64,000 bases of DNA from JADKIH01 sp031427625 (GCA_031427625.1 JANPNV010000054.1:1-64000), one strand, 5' to 3'; positions 15,817 through 24,668 are shown, counted from the stretch's first letter. Notes: a model not told the origin generated them from the sequence alone. Translations and numbers: made by a program.

Positions 15817-16644
15817 ATGTCAAAATCAAAAAAGGAAAATATTTCTTCTCAACCCATTGGTATTTTCGATTCAGGAATTGGTGGGTTAACGGTAGCGAAT
15901 GCTATCAATAAAGCGCTTCCCGGTGAATCGCTAATTTATTTCGGTGATACAGCACATCTTCCATATGGTGACAAATCGCCTGACGCAATAAAATACTATT
16001 CAATCCGGATTGCTCAGTTTTTGCTTGAGAAAAAATGCAAGGCTATTGTTATTGCCTGCAATACAGCCTCAGCTTTGGCCTACGAAACAGTAAAGGATTT
16101 CGTTGGCGGAAAGGTCCCTGTCATCAATGTTATTGATCCTGTTGTAAATTTCGTTCTTAACAACAGTCATACAAAAAAAGTTGGTGTTATCGGTACAAAG
16201 GGAACAATCAAGAGCGATTTATATGCAAAGAAAATTAAAGCAGGAAATAAATCCATAGATGTCGCATCTCTGGCAACACCGTTGCTTGCTCCTATGATAG
16301 AGGAAGGATTTTTTAATAATAAAATCAGCAGCACTATTATCGCTTCATATCTGTCCAGTCGAAAACTTGCAAAAATTGATGCACTTATTCTGGCATGCAC
16401 ACATTACCCATTGATCAGGAAGGAAGTCGAAGCCTTTTACTCCAAAAAAATATTGATTATAGATACGGCACGTGTCGTCGCCGAAAAGGTGAAAACACAA
16501 TTAACCGAAAGTAACATGCTTGGTAATAAAAGAAATCCCAAGCATCATTTTTACGTATCTGATTTCACACAGTCATTCGAAAAAAGCACTAAATTTTTCT
16601 TTAAAAATGAAATTCATCTGGAAAAGGTGGATTTTTGGAAGTAG
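15817..16644 (+). CDS. murI: Glutamate racemase
   Basis: A 275-residue cofactor-independent racemase that supplies D-glutamate for peptidoglycan. FDSGIGGLTV (17-26), the DTAHLPYGDKS loop and both catalytic cysteines, Cys81 (IACNTASA) and Cys194 (ALILACTHYPLI), are present. The start is preceded by a promoter-like element and not by a purine-rich ribosome-binding site, which is usual in this phylum. Confidence 0.96.
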   Translation: MSKSKKENISSQPIGIFDSGIGGLTVANAINKALPGESLIYFGDTAHLPYGDKSPDAIKYYSIRIAQFLLEKKCKAIVIACNTASALAYETVKDFVGGKVPVINVIDPVVNFVLNNSHTKKVGVIGTKGTIKSDLYAKKIKAGNKSIDVASLATPLLAPMIEEGFFNNKISSTIIASYLSSRKLAKIDALILACTHYPLIRKEVEAFYSKKILIIDTARVVAEKVKTQLTESNMLGNKRNPKHHFYVSDFTQSFEKSTKFFFKNEIHLEKVDFWK

Positions 16645-16708
16645 TAAATAACAATAAACTTCTTATATCTTAGCATCCTGTATTTTAAACTTTTTAAAAG
16701 CATCAAAA

Positions 16709-18889
16709 ATGAAACTTAAATTATTCTCATTATTACTATTTACTATCCTTATCATTTCAACAGAGTTTACATTTTCACAAAGTAATCCTGTTGTTTTGCA
16801 ACCCGGTATAAGCATTGACAGGATTATGACTGTGCAAAACGGAGTAATACGACTTGGTAAGGATCCTGTTACAAAAAATATTTTTTACGTTCAGACGGGG
16901 GGGAATATTTATCAGGTCATTCAGCCATCTACTGGTCCTGCGTATGATTCTCTTGTTTTTTCTAAAACAGATCATAGCGTAAGTTATGTACAGGGAATGG
17001 TTTTTTTTGATAGCACACTCTATGTTTCAGGAAACAATCATTCTGATAGCTTACTTACAATTGGCATTATTGCCAGAGGTAAACTGATGCCTGATAATTC
17101 CCGTCATTGGGATACATTGATGCTGACGCAGTACTATAAGACTGCAGATTATTTCGATCATCTGTTCAGCGGAATTACTCTTAACCCATCCGGAGACTCT
17201 ATTTTTATTTGCAGCGGAGCAAGAGGTGATCACGGTGAAGTTCAAACCCGTTACGGTGCCTATCCCGGTTTACGTAACGTTCCGTTAACAACAAATATTT
17301 TTTCACTTCCCACTCATAACTCAGGTGCTATTGTACTTCAAAATGATTCTGCATGGCTCGCTGCGAGTGGATTTCTTTTTTGTCGGGGAGTCCGCAACCA
17401 TTTCGATCTGGCATTTGATTCTGACGGACATTTATTTGGCGTAGAAAATTCAGGTGACAGAGATCATAACGAAGAAATGAACTGGCTTCAAAAAAATCAC
17501 CATTATGGTTTTCCATGGAAGATGGGCGATACTGATAACCCTGCTCAATACCCAGCATTCAATCCTGCAACTGATAAATTAATAAATCATTATAGCCGCT
17601 CGTGGAGAAACGGATTTTGGAATAATGATCCGACATTTCCTCCACCTCCTTCCGGAATTACATTTGATAATCCTATTCAAAACTTTGGGCCTGATTGTGA
17701 TAAATTTCGCGATACTCTCGGAGGTGTACACGACGCCAGTGATTCAGGAATTTCTATCGGTACATTTACTGGACATCGTTCTCCACTCGGATTGGTGTTT
17801 GACAATGCAAAGGTGCTTGCTCCATTATATAGTGGAGATGCATTTATGCTTAGCTGGACAAAAGGATATGATACCTGTGGTTGCACCGTTGTTCCCGACA
17901 CAGGAGTAGGCCCGTATGTTGACCCATCACAGGATCTGGTTCACCTTGATTTACATTTTGATTCTATCGCATGGTCGTTTAGTTTAAATGCAACACGAAT
18001 CATCGGCGAATTTAGTCATCCTGTCGATGCAGATATTGACAGCAATATTATATACGTCATAGAAAATGGTTATGGTGGAACATCCGGACTGTATAAAGTT
18101 ACACTTCCAATCCTCGATTATCCTTGTAACCCTGCATTAGATGTCAATATATTGAATCCCTGTTTCACAGATTCAAACATTGTTTCACTTCCATCGTTCG
18201 GCACCTTGCCAGATTATATTTCCTGGCATGCATCTGATGGATCAATAATTAGAGAGGATACAATTTTTACATCTGGTGATACAATCAGGTTTCTTCCTTC
18301 TGGTAATTACAGTGTTGTCTTTCACGATTTATTATCATGCGGAATTGATTCCGTTAATTTTTCCATTCCTGTTGATTTTGAATTAACCATAGATTCAATC
18401 GATAATACTACTTGCATTGGATGCAGCGATGGTCGTTTCTCATTTACTACTATTGGAGGCATTCCTCCGTTTTCATATTCAATTCCAGCCGGAGCTATTG
18501 TTTCGGGTAATAGCATTATTAATCTTTCTTCCGGATCGTATCAAATATGCATTACAGATTCTAATGGATGTATGGCCTGTGATTCAGTCGTAATTCTTGA
18601 AGACCCAACAAAGGTTTATGATTTGTCTTCGCTGAATAAGATTGTGGTTTTCCCAAATCCGGCGAATGATTTTGCAATGATAAATTTTACAGGCGCCTGT
18701 AAGGACGAAGTGTCTATCAGACTACTCGATTTGAATGGCAGTGAGATGAAAATTATCGCGAATGAATTTCGATCTGTAGACAGGACCGGATATTATCTGA
18801 GATTAGAAAATGTATCAAGCGGATATTATTCCATTGAATTTAAATCCGGCGAAAACAGGATTTATAAAAAGTTAATAATAATGCATTGA
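16709..18889 (+). CDS. Secreted GSDH-like beta-propeller protein with type IX sorting domain
   Basis: A 726-residue exported protein. Residues 1-24 form a signal peptide ending near FSQ. Residues of about 35-470 resemble the glucose/sorbosone dehydrogenase propeller: RNHFDLAFDSDGHLFGVENSGDRDHNEEMNWL (two pieces, 230-262) and the NHHYGFPWKMGD segment. In PQQ enzymes this region holds the sugar and calcium sites, but activity is not assured. Residues of about 560-640 resemble one SprB-type module with paired cysteines (TTCIGC, GGIPPFSYSI, LSSGSYQICITDSNGC). The end (VVFPNPANDFAMINF through the SGYYSIEF segment to a basic tail) is a Por secretion type A domain. Confidence 0.88.
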   Translation: MKLKLFSLLLFTILIISTEFTFSQSNPVVLQPGISIDRIMTVQNGVIRLGKDPVTKNIFYVQTGGNIYQVIQPSTGPAYDSLVFSKTDHSVSYVQGMVFFDSTLYVSGNNHSDSLLTIGIIARGKLMPDNSRHWDTLMLTQYYKTADYFDHLFSGITLNPSGDSIFICSGARGDHGEVQTRYGAYPGLRNVPLTTNIFSLPTHNSGAIVLQNDSAWLAASGFLFCRGVRNHFDLAFDSDGHLFGVENSGDRDHNEEMNWLQKNHHYGFPWKMGDTDNPAQYPAFNPATDKLINHYSRSWRNGFWNNDPTFPPPPSGITFDNPIQNFGPDCDKFRDTLGGVHDASDSGISIGTFTGHRSPLGLVFDNAKVLAPLYSGDAFMLSWTKGYDTCGCTVVPDTGVGPYVDPSQDLVHLDLHFDSIAWSFSLNATRIIGEFSHPVDADIDSNIIYVIENGYGGTSGLYKVTLPILDYPCNPALDVNILNPCFTDSNIVSLPSFGTLPDYISWHASDGSIIREDTIFTSGDTIRFLPSGNYSVVFHDLLSCGIDSVNFSIPVDFELTIDSIDNTTCIGCSDGRFSFTTIGGIPPFSYSIPAGAIVSGNSIINLSSGSYQICITDSNGCMACDSVVILEDPTKVYDLSSLNKIVVFPNPANDFAMINFTGACKDEVSIRLLDLNGSEMKIIANEFRSVDRTGYYLRLENVSSGYYSIEFKSGENRIYKKLIIMH

Positions 18890-18963
18890 TCAAATTACTC
18901 TGATCGTATATGGAAGTATTAACCTGAAAAAGGAAAAATATAAAAAAGATCCGGACTCACGGT

Positions 18964-19473
18964 TTATTTATACCACCCTGAATACATTATATATCTGTCA
19001 GGTAATTCCATTAGCAATTGTCTTTGCTCTTCTGTTATGGGTTTGATTTTCTTAGCTGGAGTTCCTGCATAAACGAATCCGCTTTCAATAATTGTATTTT
19101 CAAGGACGACGGATCCTGCACCGATAATACTGAAGGCTTCAATAACAACATGGTCCATAATGATGGCACCCATTCCAATTAGTACATGGTCATGTAGCCG
19201 GCAACCATGGATAATGGCATTGTGGCCAATGCTGCATCTGTCACCAATAACTGTTCGCGTTTTCTGATAAGTGCAGTGGATAACAGCCCCGTCCTGAATG
19301 TTAACCTGGTTTCCTATCCGAATGCTGTTTACATCGCCCCTAATCACCGCATTAAACCAAATGGAGCATTCTTCTCCGATAACTACATCACCGATGATTG
19401 TTGCATTATCTGCAAGAAAAGTAGATACGCCGATCTTAGGCTTAAAATCATTTACTGGTATTAATAATGGCAT
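18964..19473 (-). CDS. Gamma-class carbonic anhydrase family protein
   Basis: A 169-residue left-handed beta-helix protein of hexapeptide repeats. Histidines at the positions of the metal ligands are seen in VIHCTYQ (near residue 65) and in GHNAIIHGC (near 87-95). This supports a zinc or iron site as in Cam and YrdA-like proteins, although many family members have no proven carbonic anhydrase activity. It is on the minus strand between two plus-strand genes and diverges from the lipoprotein gene downstream. Confidence 0.88.
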   Translation of the reverse strand: MPLLIPVNDFKPKIGVSTFLADNATIIGDVVIGEECSIWFNAVIRGDVNSIRIGNQVNIQDGAVIHCTYQKTRTVIGDRCSIGHNAIIHGCRLHDHVLIGMGAIIMDHVVIEAFSIIGAGSVVLENTIIESGFVYAGTPAKKIKPITEEQRQLLMELPDRYIMYSGWYK

Positions 19474-19535
19474 AGGTTCGTTGATTTATAATTTCACCGG
19501 ATTATTTTTGTAAATTTATGCTTTCAAAATTATTC

Positions 19536-20036
19536 ATGAAGTATCTAATAATTATTCTGCTATCTGCATTTGCATTGTCATCATGCAAAAAGCCGGATGA
19601 ATTTCCAATAATTCCTGCAGTCACCTACAAATCAATATACTCATCTCGTAACGCTCAGGGTTATGACGATAAACTAACCGTACTTCTTGATTTTACTGAT
19701 GGCGATGGCGATGTCGGCTATAAAGATCCGGGTTTAAATGATCCTATCTTCGACGATCCCAACAGCCAATATTACAATAATTATGTTGCAAATCTTTTCC
19801 AATATAAAAATGGTGTTTGGGTTTCCTATCCAACAATTCTTCCACTCGGCGGTCGACTTCCATTCCTGACACCGGAAACGAAAAACAAATCCATTAAAGG
19901 AGAAATTGCTTGCGATTTCGACGTTCCGCTGCAGGCAACTCAGGATACATTCCGGTTAGAAGTTTTTATCTATGATAGAGCCCTTCACCAAAGCAATAAA
20001 GTTAATACTGACGCTATCATACTTACAACTCAGTAA
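19536..20036 (+). CDS. Small lipoprotein of unknown function
   Basis: The product has 166 residues when started at MKYLIIILLS (19536); an in-frame ATG at 19518 would add six residues. A lipobox (ALSSC) ends the signal peptide at about residue 17, followed by a KKPDEFP linker. The mature part has LDFTDGDGDVGYKD, an acidic Asp/Gly-rich stretch that could bind calcium, and beta-rich sequence. No known family was recognised. Its 3' end overlaps the convergent glycosyltransferase gene by 14 bp. Confidence 0.75.
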   Translation: MKYLIIILLSAFALSSCKKPDEFPIIPAVTYKSIYSSRNAQGYDDKLTVLLDFTDGDGDVGYKDPGLNDPIFDDPNSQYYNNYVANLFQYKNGVWVSYPTILPLGGRLPFLTPETKNKSIKGEIACDFDVPLQATQDTFRLEVFIYDRALHQSNKVNTDAIILTTQ

Positions 20037-21069
20037 GAACGGAATCTTCAATATTGTTGAAAGAGTTTTTTATTGCGGCTACATCCAGTGAATCTTGTTT
20101 TATCCAGCTAAATTGTTTTTCGACACTGTTATAGATTGCCAGATATTCTTGTTCTGTTTGTCCGGGTGTGGGAATTAATAATGCAGCGAGATCCAGTTCT
20201 GCCAGATCCATGATCGTCGAATATCCTGACCTGCAAATTATTTTTTTAGCATTTTTTAAAAGGCCTTTCAATTCATCATCAGAAAGGTGATTGTGCCAAG
20301 CTAGAGTTTCAGTATTTTGTTTCTCAACTTCACTGCCGGGTAATCCCCGAACAATGCAGCATTTCATTTTCAACTCAGGCAATAAATGAAGAAATTTTTC
20401 TTCAAGCATAGTTCGTTGAGGCTCTGGACCGCTTAATAAAAGTACGATGTCATTGAATTCTGAAACTCGATAATTTTTGTTGCCGCTAAATCGACTCTGT
20501 ATTCCTGTATAAGTCGCATTTCTAGGCAACCGGCCATTGTGCGAAAGTTCTCCTGAATAATTCTTGTAATCATTGGTGTCAGGTATATGACATTCATTAT
20601 ATTTTTCCGCAATAGTTCTTACTATCAAATTAAGGAGTGAAGAAATGAATTTCAGACGAAGTGGTACTTGAATAAAAATCTGATGAGTAATAAAAACTGT
20701 ATGAATTTTTTTATTCCACAGCCCATAACAATTGTCGGAGTATATTTTACCCAGATTGTGTTCTCGGATAATTTTTTTTAACCAGAAATTTTCCCTGATA
20801 ACTGTTCTTACTATGGAGGGCGACTGAAGGAGCATGCTCCAGGTCATTGATGAATTTTTCGGATAGGTGATGTTATAAGCAGGTTTGTCCAAAACTAAAA
20901 GCTCAGGAAAATACCTGATAAAAAATTCTTTCGCCTGACCACTCGATGCGAGAATAACGTGACATCCATTATTTTGCAGTCGCCTGATTAAAGGCACGCA
21001 ACGTGTAGCATGCCCAAGTCCCCAGTCGAGAGCGGCAACCAAAACATGTTTTTCCTTTTCAGTGTGCAT
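20023..21069 (-). CDS. Glycosyltransferase, family 28-like (GT-B)
   Basis: A 348-residue protein with the MurG-like N-terminus VLVAALDWGLGHATRCVPLIRRL cut here as two parts, where GLGHATR is the nucleotide-sugar/acceptor glycine loop (residues 17-23). The C-terminal half has LLLSGPEPQR and the sugar-nucleotide region CRSGYSTIMDLAELDLAALLIPTPGQTEQEYLA, whose end (GQTEQ) matches the family pattern. The acceptor is unknown; such enzymes often glycosylate lipids. Its start lies 60 bp inside the extended reading frame of trmB, but the chosen trmB start removes that overlap. Confidence 0.82.
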   Translation of the reverse strand: MHTEKEKHVLVAALDWGLGHATRCVPLIRRLQNNGCHVILASSGQAKEFFIRYFPELLVLDKPAYNITYPKNSSMTWSMLLQSPSIVRTVIRENFWLKKIIREHNLGKIYSDNCYGLWNKKIHTVFITHQIFIQVPLRLKFISSLLNLIVRTIAEKYNECHIPDTNDYKNYSGELSHNGRLPRNATYTGIQSRFSGNKNYRVSEFNDIVLLLSGPEPQRTMLEEKFLHLLPELKMKCCIVRGLPGSEVEKQNTETLAWHNHLSDDELKGLLKNAKKIICRSGYSTIMDLAELDLAALLIPTPGQTEQEYLAIYNSVEKQFSWIKQDSLDVAAIKNSFNNIEDSVLTEL

Positions 21070-21180
21070 ATGGGTTATGACAAAAATAAATTTTTACTCG
21101 CTGATAAATTACTAATTCAATGGAGAATCATATTTTTTTTCAACTTTGCAAAAAAAAAGTCAGAAGTAGCTTATCAGTTT

Positions 21181-21858
21181 ATGGCGAAGAATAAATTAAG
21201 GCGATTTGATGAGAATGCAACATTCCCCAATCTCATACAATCCGGAATATCATATCCTCCAGTAGATCATGAGCTGAAAGGTAGGTGGAAAAACACCTTT
21301 TTTGGTAATGATAATCCGATTGTTCTGGAACTGGGATGCGGAAGAGGAGAATATGCCACAAATCTGGCGAAATTATTTCCGGAGAAGAATTTTATTGGCA
21401 TCGACTGGAAGGGCGCGCGACTTTGGCGTGGTGCTAAAACCGGGATAGAAGAAAAAATCGGAAACGTTGCATTCTTAAGAATTCAAATCCAGAATATCAC
21501 ATCTTTTTTTTCGCACGATGAAGTCGATGAAATCTGGATAACATTTCCCGATCCGCAGATTTTGAAAACAGGTGTGAAAAAACGTCTCACATCACCACGA
21601 TTTCTCAATCTCTACAGGAGATTTATGGTTAAAGACGGAGTCGTAAATCTGAAAACGGACAGCAGGTTTTTTTATGATTATACCGCTGAAGTTATCAAAG
21701 AAGAGAAACTTGAAGTGCTTATAGCTACAGATAATCTTTACGAAAAGGAACAGGACGAAGTTTTATCAATAAAAACTACCTATGAAAAAATGTGGCTGAA
21801 GGACGGTGCGAGAATTTGTTATTTGCGTTTCAGAATAAATAGCTATGAAGAAATCTGA
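21181..21858 (+). CDS. trmB: tRNA (guanine-46-N7)-methyltransferase
   Basis: The 225-residue enzyme is started at the ATG at 21181 (MAKNKLRRFDE), although the frame is open back to 21010. The AdoMet motif LELGCGRGEYATNLA, the acidic strand end FIGIDWKGARLWRGAK and the catalytic ITFPDPQ segment are typical of Bacteroidota TrmB, which has FPDPQ in place of the FPDPWPK of proteobacteria. It methylates G46 in tRNA variable loops. Its last 14 bp overlap the next gene, suggesting coupling. Confidence 0.93.
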   Translation: MAKNKLRRFDENATFPNLIQSGISYPPVDHELKGRWKNTFFGNDNPIVLELGCGRGEYATNLAKLFPEKNFIGIDWKGARLWRGAKTGIEEKIGNVAFLRIQIQNITSFFSHDEVDEIWITFPDPQILKTGVKKRLTSPRFLNLYRRFMVKDGVVNLKTDSRFFYDYTAEVIKEEKLEVLIATDNLYEKEQDEVLSIKTTYEKMWLKDGARICYLRFRINSYEEI

Positions 21859-22195
21859 TAAGCTCGATTCATTTTTCGAACAGGTCTATGCTGTTGCTCG
21901 CCTTGTTCCGAAGGGAAGAGTTACTTCATATGGTGCTATTGCAAAATATTTAGGAGCAGCACGATCATCAAGAATGGTGGGCTGGGCAATGAATGGAGCG
22001 CATTCGGTAAAACCAAAAGTCCCTGCACACAGAGTGGTAAACCGTATTGGATTATTAACCGGTAAACATCATTTTGATACGGAAACAAAAATGAAAGAAC
22101 TTTTAGAAAAAGAAGGTGTCAAAATTAAAAACGATCAGGTTGTTGATTTTAAAAAACGATTCTGGGACCCCTCCGAGGCCCTGAATGTTGAATAG
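21845..22195 (+). CDS. Alkyltransferase-like protein (ATL), no catalytic cysteine
   Basis: A 116-residue protein with only the DNA-binding C-terminal domain of O6-alkylguanine-DNA alkyltransferase. It has IPxGRVxSYG-like VPKGRVTSYGAIAKYLG (21-37), the helix-turn-helix with the base-flipping Arg region (SSRMVGWAMN) and the active-site segment VPAHRVVN. Residue 61 is Ala where repair enzymes have the acceptor Cys (PCHRV), so it cannot accept alkyl groups. ATL proteins mark alkylated bases for nucleotide-excision repair. Its start lies within the trmB 3' end. Confidence 0.92.
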   Translation: MKKSDKLDSFFEQVYAVARLVPKGRVTSYGAIAKYLGAARSSRMVGWAMNGAHSVKPKVPAHRVVNRIGLLTGKHHFDTETKMKELLEKEGVKIKNDQVVDFKKRFWDPSEALNVE

Positions 22196-22348
22196 TGTTT
22201 TTTTGTCATCTTCTCTTTTAGATGTAATACTTTATAAGGTGTAATTAGCTGATTTCTTTAGCGAATCATTCTTGGGAAACTAACGATCAAATTCGCTAAT
22301 TATCACATCTGCCAATCATCACATCCCTTGAGAACCGCTTCTCTTTTG

Positions 22349-22356
22349 TATCTTTG
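22349..22356 (+). promoter_or_regulatory. -7 element for mrp
   Basis: TATCTTTG fits TAnnTTTG exactly and ends 4 bp before the ATG at 22361. A CTTG at 22327-22330 lies 18 bp upstream and could serve as the -33 box. The predicted start point falls on or next to the start codon. Confidence 0.6.
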
Positions 22357-22360
22357 CCCA

Positions 22361-23464
22361 ATGGAAATTACCCGTGAATTGGTTGTTGATGCACTGCGAA
22401 ATGTGATCGAGCCCGATCTGAAAAAGGATCTGATAACATTGAATATGATTGAGAATATTCAGATCGATGGAAAAAATGTCAGTTTTGACGTAATACTTAC
22501 CACTCCGGCCTGTCCCTTAAAGACTCTTATTCAAAATGCCTGTATCAATGCCATCATTCATTTTGTCGACGAATCGGCGAAAGTTACAGCAAATATGCTT
22601 GCAAAAACTACAAGCGGCAGGGCTGCTGATGGAGAGTTGCTGCCGGGAGTGAAAAATATTATTGCCATTGCTTCCGGAAAAGGTGGCGTCGGGAAATCAA
22701 CCGTGGCTGCTAATCTGGCCATTGCACTTGCTGCAAGAGGAGCTAAGGTCGGACTAATCGATGCTGATATATATGGGCCTTCACAACATATTATGTTTGG
22801 AGTAGAAAATGAAAGGCTTTTTATAAATGAGCGTGATGGTAAATCGTTCATGTTGCCAATAGATAAATATGGAGTTAAAGTTCTTTCGATTGGAATGCTC
22901 GTTGATCCACACAAAGCAATTCCATGGAGAGGTCCCATGGCATCGAAAGCGCTTAAGCAACTTTTCGCAGATGCAGAATGGGGTGAATTAGATTATATGC
23001 TTATTGATCTTCCACCCGGAACTGGCGATATCCATCTTACACTTGTCAGTGCTGTTCCAGTAACGGGAGCCGTCATTGTCAGTACGCCGCAACATGTTGC
23101 ATTGGCCGATGTGAGAAAAGGAATAAACATGTTCCAGCTTGAATCTATCAACGTTCCTGTCCTTGGATTGATAGAGAACATGGCCTATTTCACACCAGAA
23201 GAATTACCTGACAACAAATATTACATCTTCGGAAAAGAAGGATGCAGGAAGCTGGCAGGTGAATTAGAAGTTCCATTCCTCGGAGAAATTCCTCTTGTAC
23301 AGAGTATAAGAGAAGGGGGAGATACAGGAATTCCTGTCGCTCTCGATACTGATACAATCTCATCAAGAGCATTTGAAGAAGTAGTTGACAACCTCATCCG
23401 TCAGGTTTCAATCCGTAATGCTACTCAACCCGTATCAACAAAAACAGCTGCAGCGGCTTATTAA
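22361..23464 (+). CDS. mrp: Mrp/ApbC-type iron-sulfur carrier ATPase
   Basis: A 367-residue P-loop ATPase that carries Fe-S clusters to target proteins. The N-terminal MIP18/DUF59 domain spans about residues 1-85, with Cys51 in TTPACPLK. The deviant Walker A SGKGGVGKST is at 105-114. The C-terminal CxxC expected after ENM in E. coli ApbC is absent: ENMAYFTPEELPDN continues without cysteines. Bacteroidota homologues commonly look like this. The start at 22361 is chosen because the 11 codons before it contain the promoter. The nfu-like gene follows 8 bp downstream. Confidence 0.92.
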   Translation: MEITRELVVDALRNVIEPDLKKDLITLNMIENIQIDGKNVSFDVILTTPACPLKTLIQNACINAIIHFVDESAKVTANMLAKTTSGRAADGELLPGVKNIIAIASGKGGVGKSTVAANLAIALAARGAKVGLIDADIYGPSQHIMFGVENERLFINERDGKSFMLPIDKYGVKVLSIGMLVDPHKAIPWRGPMASKALKQLFADAEWGELDYMLIDLPPGTGDIHLTLVSAVPVTGAVIVSTPQHVALADVRKGINMFQLESINVPVLGLIENMAYFTPEELPDNKYYIFGKEGCRKLAGELEVPFLGEIPLVQSIREGGDTGIPVALDTDTISSRAFEEVVDNLIRQVSIRNATQPVSTKTAAAAY

Positions 23465-23472
23465 AAAAATCT

Positions 23473-23727
23473 ATGAAGACTATCAGTTCAGATCTGTACA
23501 ATAGAGTAGAAGAAGCATTAAGCCAGCTCAGGCCTTATCTGGAGGCCGATAATGGAAATGTTTCCATTCTTGGAATTACAGATGAAATGATTGTGCGTCT
23601 GCGTTTTCACGGTGCTTGCAGCTCGTGTAGTATGAGTGCAATGACATTGAAGGCTGGTATTGAGCAAACGATATTACGGATGGTACCGGAAATCAAAGGC
23701 GTTGTAGCGGAAGACGAAACGAATTAG
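23473..23727 (+). CDS. NifU C-terminal domain (Nfu-like) Fe-S scaffold
   Basis: This 84-residue protein is a single Nfu domain with the cluster-binding CSSC motif at Cys49-Cys52 (FHGACSSCSMSAMTLK). It would assemble or transfer a [4Fe-4S] cluster as a dimer. Its place directly after mrp makes a two-gene Fe-S delivery unit, fitting a genome region rich in Fe-S enzymes (complex I, ActB, serine dehydratase). Confidence 0.93.
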   Translation: MKTISSDLYNRVEEALSQLRPYLEADNGNVSILGITDEMIVRLRFHGACSSCSMSAMTLKAGIEQTILRMVPEIKGVVAEDETN

Positions 23728-23810
23728 CTAGCGATTTTTCTAATTAAAATATTCGCAAATTAATGTTTGTCTGTTTTCTGAAAAAGAAAATTACTCTCGA
23801 CTCGAATTGA

Positions 23811-24626
23811 TTACTGCACTAAAAACTTACTTACTTTTTCGAAATAAAAGTTTTTGTTAGAAGAGAAGTTTTCAGCATTCGAAGGACTTTCCGGAACGAT
23901 ATAAGTCATCGTTGAGCACTTCAACAATTTCATATCGACCGGGTTTAGCATATTGTCTTGCGGTGAAACAATTAGTAAAACGCCTTTTAAATTTGGACGC
24001 ATTTTATCGCAGGCATACATGGGTTCGAATGTTTTGTCAAAGCCAAAGGGAATGATGATATCCTTTTCTTTTTTCTCCTTGTATTTCTTTTTCATCAGCT
24101 CAAGTCCAGTCCATGGTCCATCAGCAATTATTTTACGTGTCTCCGGACGATTGCATCCAACACCAAGTGAAAGTCCACCGCCAATGTTTTGTCCGTAAAG
24201 GTCGAATTTTGTTATCGCTCTTGACTTACGCAGATAATCCGCAACTGCGTTGAGGTCAGTTAAAAACTGAGGATAGATGTATGTGTCGGCATCGATATCA
24301 AATGAACTGCTGGAACCATATCCGCGATAATCATACATACATACATTCCATCCGGCGGAAAGAAACTGTCCGCAGATTTCAATGTTGTCGGCCATATTGC
24401 CATCACCGCTACCACTGATAATTACCCAGTTTGTAGTTTTCTTGGGAGTATCAAAAAACCATGCGTTTAGTGAAGCATCGTCTTTCGTAGTAATTTTTTC
24501 TTCTTTATAAACCATTCCGTATTTCTCGGGTTTCACTTTATATTCTTTAGAAGGATTCAATGAATACATTGGCGTGCTCAGGTATAAGAGCGCGCCGGAA
24601 AGAAGAAGCAGTGATTTTAGATTCAT
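23811..24626 (-). CDS. Exported alpha/beta hydrolase
   Basis: The 271-residue product is started at MNLKSLLLLSG (24626); an ATG at 24665 would add 13 residues before the signal peptide. A hydrophobic signal segment covers about residues 1-22. The core has NWVIISGSGDGNMADN, the YDYRGYGSSS loop and a nucleophile-elbow-like YGQNIGGGLSLG in which Asn replaces the usual Ser/Asp/Cys nucleophile (G-x-N-x-G). A late Asp in SPQDNMLNP is kept, so catalysis as a standard hydrolase is doubtful. The substrate is unknown. Confidence 0.78.
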   Translation of the reverse strand: MNLKSLLLLSGALLYLSTPMYSLNPSKEYKVKPEKYGMVYKEEKITTKDDASLNAWFFDTPKKTTNWVIISGSGDGNMADNIEICGQFLSAGWNVCMYDYRGYGSSSSFDIDADTYIYPQFLTDLNAVADYLRKSRAITKFDLYGQNIGGGLSLGVGCNRPETRKIIADGPWTGLELMKKKYKEKKEKDIIIPFGFDKTFEPMYACDKMRPNLKGVLLIVSPQDNMLNPVDMKLLKCSTMTYIVPESPSNAENFSSNKNFYFEKVSKFLVQ

Positions 24627-24668
24627 GGCGTTGATTTGGTTGAGGCGATAAAAATAAACATTCAAATG

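Noticed and set aside
21010..21180. Extended N-terminus of TrmB from the ATG at 21010
   Set aside because: The extra 57 residues are low in family similarity and run antisense through the start of the divergent glycosyltransferase gene; the ATG at 21181 fits the family.
21845..22195. Active O6-methylguanine-DNA methyltransferase
   Set aside because: The acceptor cysteine is replaced by alanine, so a repair-transferase call is not supported.
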